From the NCBI GenBank assembly GCA_964553405.1, contig CAZKLS010000016.1, positions 1 to 37,322 of the forward strand: a stretch of DNA of 37,322 bases. Reading direction: 5' to 3'. The translations under genes and the position numbers were made by a program. The number at the start of each line of letters is the position of its first letter. The stretch's first letter is position 1. Shown here one piece after another: positions 33,651 to 37,322 of this stretch. The notes under the pieces are model-generated. The model was not told the origin of the DNA and searched no databases. It was given only the letters and a program-made list of their open reading frames with translations. This DNA comes from DATIRA01 sp964553405 (GTDB lineage Bacteria; Pseudomonadota; Gammaproteobacteria; Steroidobacterales; Steroidobacteraceae).

Positions 33651-35030
33651 TCAAGCGTGCTTGACGTCTTCCGCGCCGTGCATCCAGCGCACCAGCGTGC
33701 CCGACAGCATCCACAGCACGACCGCGAATACGAACAGCGTTACCGCGAGGCCGCCGAAGATGGCCAGCTCGCCGAGGCTCTCGGCATACGAGCCGATGAT
33801 TCCCGCGAGCCAGTTGGCGACGAAGTTGATCAGGAACCAGACGCCCATCATCAGCGAAGCGAGCCGCAGCGGCGAGAGCTTGGTGACCATCGAGAGCCCG
33901 ACCGGCGAGATGCAGAGCTCGCCGGTCGTGTGGAAGAAGTAGGCCACGACCAGCCACCACATGCTCGCCTTGCCGGTGGCGGCCTGCTCGTAGACCGCGC
34001 CGACCATGGCCAGGAAGCCGATGCCGGTGAGGATCAGGCCGAGCACCATCTTGCGCGGCGTGCTCGGATTGCGGCCGACCTTGCCGAGGCTGCCCCACAT
34101 CATCGAGAAGATCGGCGCGAGGACCACGATGAACAGCGGATTCAACGACTGGAACCAGCCGGCGGGCACCTCGAAGGATCCGACGAAGCGGTCGGTCTTC
34201 TCGTTCGCGTAGATGTTCATCAGGCCGCCGGCCTGCTCGAAGGCGGCCCAGAACAGCACGACGAAAATGAACAGCATGAAGATGACCCGCAGGCGGTCCC
34301 GCTCGTCCGGCGTCAGCGGCGCCTTCTTGCCGCCGCTCTTCTGCAGCGCCCGGTGCGCGGCCGGCGCGACGCCGATGTCACCGAGGTAGCGCCGGGCCAG
34401 CGCCAGCTGGATGATCACCGAAATGACCATGCCGACGCCCGCGGCGAAGTAACCCGCGCGCCAGCCGTAGGTCGGGTCCTCGCCCAGCGTCGAGCAGACC
34501 AGCGGCGCGAGGAAGGCGCCGGCATTGATGCCCATGTAGAAGATCGTGAAGGCGCCGTCGCGGCGCGAGTCGCCCTCCTCGTAGAGGTCGCCGACCATCG
34601 TCGATATGTTCGGCTTGAAGAAGCCGTTGCCGATCACCAGCAGCACCAGGCCGACGTAGAACAGGCTCAGGTTGCCGGGAATGGCCGACGCAAGCGTGAA
34701 CTGGCCGGCGGCCATCACGAGGCCGCCGATGATCACGGACTTGCGCTGTCCCAGGTAGTTGTCCGCCAGCCAGCCGCCGATCAGCGGCGTGAAGTAGACG
34801 AAACCCGTGAACAGTCCATAGAGCTTCAGTGCCTCGGCCTGCGACCAGCCGAAACCGGGGTTGGCCACTTCGACTCCGGCGACCAGCGAAAGCACCAGCA
34901 GTGCCCGCATGCCGTAGTAGCTGAAGCGTTCCCACATCTCGGTGGCGAACAGCAGGAAGAGTCCCTTCGGGTGCCCGAGCCAGGTGTCGTGGGCGACGGC
35001 GGGGAGCGTTGAACTGGGAGTATCGGCCAT
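33651..35030 (-). CDS. Proton-dependent oligopeptide transporter (POT/PTR family)
   Basis: A 459-residue member of the major facilitator superfamily that imports di- and tripeptides with protons. The POT signature ExxERFxYY is complete at residues 31-39 (EMWERFSYY). Also seen: GGWLADNYLGQRKSVIIGG, the PTR2 motif region GNGFFKPNISTMVGDLYEEGD-type with FKPNISTMVG, FYMGINAGAFLAP, and GELCISPVGLSMVTKLSP. First gene of the POT-M2 peptidase-OPT set. The 135-base gap upstream to tatC holds no gene. Confidence 0.93.
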   Translation of the reverse strand: MADTPSSTLPAVAHDTWLGHPKGLFLLFATEMWERFSYYGMRALLVLSLVAGVEVANPGFGWSQAEALKLYGLFTGFVYFTPLIGGWLADNYLGQRKSVIIGGLVMAAGQFTLASAIPGNLSLFYVGLVLLVIGNGFFKPNISTMVGDLYEEGDSRRDGAFTIFYMGINAGAFLAPLVCSTLGEDPTYGWRAGYFAAGVGMVISVIIQLALARRYLGDIGVAPAAHRALQKSGGKKAPLTPDERDRLRVIFMLFIFVVLFWAAFEQAGGLMNIYANEKTDRFVGSFEVPAGWFQSLNPLFIVVLAPIFSMMWGSLGKVGRNPSTPRKMVLGLILTGIGFLAMVGAVYEQAATGKASMWWLVVAYFFHTTGELCISPVGLSMVTKLSPLRLASLMMGVWFLINFVANWLAGIIGSYAESLGELAIFGGLAVTLFVFAVVLWMLSGTLVRWMHGAEDVKHA

Positions 35031-35165
35031 GGTTGTGCTTCTGGGTACCGGCGGCGCCGACCGGCGCGCGAAGGGCGAGAGTCTCGGCCATTTGGGGCCG
35101 CCAGAGCAAGGTCTCGCGGCCGGTTCCCGAACGGCGGCCCGCCGTCGGCCGCCGGGCCCGGCCCG

Positions 35166-35942
35166 CTATTCGGTCGTCTCCCCGCGCGCGCCGGCAGCGA
35201 CCCTGTCCCGCGTAAGGAACTGGGCCAGCAGAATCCCGATTTCGTAGAGCAGGTACATCGGCACGGCCATGAAGCTCTGCGACACGGCATCCGGGGGTGT
35301 CAGGAACGCCGCGAAGACGAAAATGCCGAGCACGATGTAGCCCCGGTGCTTCTTCAGCGCCTCGATCTTCACGAGGCCGGTCGCCACCAGCAGCACGGTC
35401 GCCACCGGCACCTCGAACGCCATGCCGAAGGCGAAGAACAGCAGCATCGTGAAGTCGAGGTAACTCGACATGTCGGTCATCACGCGTACGCCGTCCGGCG
35501 CCGAGCTGGTCAGGAACCCGAACATCAGCGGGAACACGATGAAATAGGCGAAGGCGACGCCGACGTAGAACAGCACCACGCTGGACGCGAACAGCGGCAT
35601 CGCGAAGCGCTTTTCGTTGCGGTACAGGCCCGGGGCGATGAACGCCCAGGCCTGGTAGAGGATGAACGGCATCGCAATGAAGATCGACATGATCAGTGCG
35701 AGCTTCAGCGGCGTCATGAATGGCGCGATGACGCTGGTCGCGATGATCGAGGTGCCTTCCGGCAGCTTCTCGACCAGCGGCTGCGCGACGACGGTGAACA
35801 GTTCGTTTGCGAAGAATGCGAGCGGAACAAACACGACCAGCACCGCGATGACGGACCGCAGCAGGCGCTGGCGCAACTCCAGCAGGTGCGAGATCAGCGT
35901 GCCTTCGGCGAGCTGCTCCGACTCACTGGGTTCTGGGCTCAT
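35166..35942 (-). CDS. tatC: Sec-independent translocase protein TatC
   Basis: Polytopic core of the Tat translocon that, with TatB, recognises twin-arginine signal peptides. The 258-residue product has six membrane segments. The cytosolic N-terminus LISHLLELRQRLLRS is the conserved signal-binding patch, with PLVEKLPEG after the first helix and AFGMAFEVPVATVLLV holding the conserved membrane Glu. The start at 35942 overlaps the tatB 3' end by 20 bases. Confidence 0.96.
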   Translation of the reverse strand: MSPEPSESEQLAEGTLISHLLELRQRLLRSVIAVLVVFVPLAFFANELFTVVAQPLVEKLPEGTSIIATSVIAPFMTPLKLALIMSIFIAMPFILYQAWAFIAPGLYRNEKRFAMPLFASSVVLFYVGVAFAYFIVFPLMFGFLTSSAPDGVRVMTDMSSYLDFTMLLFFAFGMAFEVPVATVLLVATGLVKIEALKKHRGYIVLGIFVFAAFLTPPDAVSQSFMAVPMYLLYEIGILLAQFLTRDRVAAGARGETTE

Positions 35943-36216
35943 CGGGCTTGTCGGGCTGAGCGGGTGGTTCAGCCGGCGCGGCGGCGGCAGCTGGCGGGGC
36001 CGGTTTTTGTGTCGGGTGTGCGGGCTTGGGCTGGTCTTTCAGCGGGTCGTACTGCACTTCCTGCTCGAGCTGCGTGCGCAGCTGTCGCGCCATCGCACGC
36101 GCCCGGCCCGCCCAGCGGCCGAGATCCGCGGCCAGCTTCGGCAGACGCTCAGGCCCGAGCACCAGCAGGGCGATCCCGAGGATCAGTACGATCTCAGTGA
36201 AGCCCACCTCGAACAT
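35923..36216 (-). CDS. tatB: Sec-independent translocase protein TatB
   Basis: Single-span partner of TatC in substrate binding. From the ATG at 36216 the product is 97 residues: MFEVGFTEIVLILGIALLVLGPERLP with the conserved Glu8 and the GPERLP hinge, an amphipathic helix (about 22-55), and an Ala/Pro/Lys/Gln tail. It is shorter than E. coli TatB (171), mainly in the variable tail. An upstream open extension overlaps tatA and is not used. Gap to tatA is 7 bases. Confidence 0.94.
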   Translation of the reverse strand: MFEVGFTEIVLILGIALLVLGPERLPKLAADLGRWAGRARAMARQLRTQLEQEVQYDPLKDQPKPAHPTQKPAPPAAAAAPAEPPAQPDKPDEPRTQ

Positions 36217-36223
36217 CGCGTCG

Positions 36224-36460
36224 TCAGGCGCTCGTCTTCGTGTCGGACTTGCTCGCCTCGGATCGCTCGGCGAAGTCCGCATCCTTGCCGGTGAGGTCGT
36301 TGATCTGCTTGGTCTGCTCGTCGTCACCGTCGTTGACGGCCTTCTTGAAGCCGCGGACGGCGGCACCGAGGTCGGACCCGACGTTGCGCAGCTTCTTGGC
36401 GCCGAACAGGACCAGCGCGATCAGCAGAACGATCAGTAATTCTCGAAAGCCGATACCCAT
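36224..36460 (-). CDS. tatA: Sec-independent translocase protein TatA
   Basis: Pore-forming or membrane-thinning component of the Tat pathway. The 78-residue product starts MGIGFRELLIVLLIALVLFG with the FG hinge at 19-20, then the amphipathic helix KKLRNVGSDLGAAVRGFKKAV and an acidic, charged tail (about 43-78). The short N-terminus and the tail are typical of TatA. First of tatABC, 56 bases after dtd. Confidence 0.95.
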   Translation of the reverse strand: MGIGFRELLIVLLIALVLFGAKKLRNVGSDLGAAVRGFKKAVNDGDDEQTKQINDLTGKDADFAERSEASKSDTKTSA

Positions 36461-36516
36461 TGAAATGGTCTCCGGTGGCGATCAGGCCAAAGCGCGATGA
36501 TACGCGAATAAGGGCG

Positions 36517-36978
36517 TCAAGCCCCCGCGGACGCTGGCGGTACGTGCAGCAGGAACGTGACCGGGCCCTCGTTCCTCAGGTCCACCTGCATCTCCGCCCC
36601 GAACCTTCCGGTGGCGAGCCGCGCGCCGAGCAGTCGCCGGGCGGACTGCACCGCGTATTCGAACAGTCGCCTGCCCTGCTCCGGCGAGGCCGCGGAGGTG
36701 AAGCTCGGCCGCATGCCCTTGCGGGTGTCCGCCGCGAGCGTGAACTGCGGAACCAGCAGCAGCCCGCCCTCCGTATCCTGGAGGCTCAGGTTCATCCGCC
36801 CCGCCGAGTCGGGGAACACACGGTATCCGACCAGCCGCTCGAGCATTCGTTCAGCCTCGGCCGGGCCGTCGCCGGGCTCCACGGCCAGCAGGACCAGCAG
36901 TCCGGGACCGATCTCGCCGATGACGCCACCATCCACCCGGACCGATGCCCGGCTCACGCGCTGCAGCAGGCCGATCAT
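36517..36978 (-). CDS. dtd: D-aminoacyl-tRNA deacylase
   Basis: Removes D-amino acids (and misloaded glycine) from tRNA. The 153-residue product starts MIGLLQRVSRASVRVDG and has GRMNLSLQD, the QFTLAADTRKGMRPSF region (78-93) and GRFGAEMQVDLRNEGPVTFLL with the Gly138-Pro139 cross-subunit motif. In the first motif the usual SQFT reads PQFT: Ser77 of E. coli is replaced by Pro while Thr80 is kept. It precedes tatABC on the same strand. Its ATG overlaps by 4 bases the stop of a short open frame that reaches into the AT-rich region. Confidence 0.93.
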   Translation of the reverse strand: MIGLLQRVSRASVRVDGGVIGEIGPGLLVLLAVEPGDGPAEAERMLERLVGYRVFPDSAGRMNLSLQDTEGGLLLVPQFTLAADTRKGMRPSFTSAASPEQGRRLFEYAVQSARRLLGARLATGRFGAEMQVDLRNEGPVTFLLHVPPASAGA

Positions 36979-37322
36979 CCGTCGAGCACCTGGGATGCGG
37001 CAGTCTTCATGACGCCTTCATCCGGAAAGCCGGTATCTTTCGAATCCAATAACCACATATGCTCAATAAATGGATCATTTCAGTTTCTATATCCCACCAT
37101 GATCCAAAAATTGCTTAACTTCCTTGACATCTGAGGAAAGACAGCCAGAAATCGACTATTGTGGTAGTGAATTCCATAAACAATGGAATTATGCCATCGC
37201 AGTGGGTGCTAATATCCAATACTCGCTAGGCGAGTGACCATGGTGGGCTGACGGAATCTTCATTGGGCCGCCGCATCACCGCTGCTGCTGCGAACCGCCG
37301 GGCGGCCGCGGGTTCGATGCCG
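36979..37322. other. AT-rich stretch with no intact gene, two hairpins
   Basis: 344 bases without a recognisable gene. Between 37021 and 37240 I count 90 G/C of 220 (41%), far below the rest of the window. Short open frames exist: minus strand 36975-37079, ending ATGA-coupled to dtd; plus strand 37059-37118 (19 codons from an ATG) and 37103-37237 (44 codons without ATG). None matches a family I know. Hairpins: AATTCCAT/ATGGAATT at 37170-37190 (8 pairs, 5-base loop) and ACTCGC/GCGAGT at 37221-37235 (6 pairs, 3-base loop). From about 37260 the GC content is again high. It may be a junction with acquired DNA or a decayed gene. Confidence 0.5.

Noticed and set aside
36490..36519. TTGACG and TATCAT upstream of tatA on the minus strand as a promoter
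   Set aside because: The spacer is only 12 bases, too short for a sigma70 promoter.
37300..37322. GGGTTCGATGCC at the right edge, resembling a tRNA T-arm
   Set aside because: The flanking bases do not form a full 5-pair T-stem in the visible part and the sequence before it shows no anticodon arm; the rest is outside the window.

Overview
The window is a GC-rich (roughly two-thirds G+C), densely coded bacterial chromosome segment. Its left part carries the classic chromosomal origin neighbourhood of a gammaproteobacterium: yidC, yidD, rnpA and rpmH on the minus strand, divergent from dnaA, dnaN, recF and gyrB on the plus strand. Protein features (DnaA of 447 aa, GyrB of about 800 aa with the long insert, GlyQ/GlyS as separate subunits, an NtrB/NtrC pair beside glnA, a yibN-grxC-secB-gpsA block) all fit a gammaproteobacterium. 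The M2 (ACE-like) peptidase, OPT transporter and POT transporter resemble gene content seen in high-GC lineages such as the Xanthomonadales/Nevskiales side of the class, but I cannot fix the genus from sequence alone.

Layout. 1-2019 (minus): membrane insertase yidC (3' end outside the window), yidD, RNase P protein, ribosomal protein L34, driven by a strong sigma70-type promoter at 2087-2115. 2232-8417 (plus): dnaA, a candidate oriC in the dnaA-dnaN gap (opposed DnaA boxes plus an AT-rich tract), dnaN, recF and gyrB. Two parS-like ParB sites lie inside recF, the second just upstream of the gyrB promoter. 8579-10224 (plus): a hemolysin III-family membrane protein and a class I fructose-bisphosphate aldolase. 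10293-14102 (minus): glyQ-glyS-acyltransferase. 14206-19472 (plus): a CoA-binding protein, then the nitrogen regulon glnA - DUF4124 protein - ntrB - ntrC; glnA has a textbook sigma54 promoter and upstream NtrC sites. 19501-20958 (minus): a class 1B-type dihydroorotate dehydrogenase catalytic subunit and a CBS-pair protein. 21030-23785: trmL (plus), convergent with the minus-strand operon yibN-grxC-secB-gpsA. 23879-29741 (plus): envC, a GGDEF/EAL protein, a ctpA-type S41 protease, a DJ-1/PfpI protein and a small four-helix membrane protein. 29817-35030 (minus): a peptide-use group (POT importer, M2 peptidyl-dipeptidase, OPT transporter). 35166-36978 (minus): dtd-tatA-tatB-tatC. 36979-37322: an AT-rich stretch without an intact gene.

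Most of the window is conserved housekeeping DNA. I found no CRISPR array, insertion sequence, tRNA or rRNA. The best leads are regulatory or architectural: the parS pair embedded in recF beside the gyrB promoter, the origin candidate, the NtrC enhancer of glnA, a c-di-GMP protein translationally coupled to ctpA inside the envC-ctpA block, an orphan class 1B dihydroorotate dehydrogenase, and the 41% GC segment at the right end.
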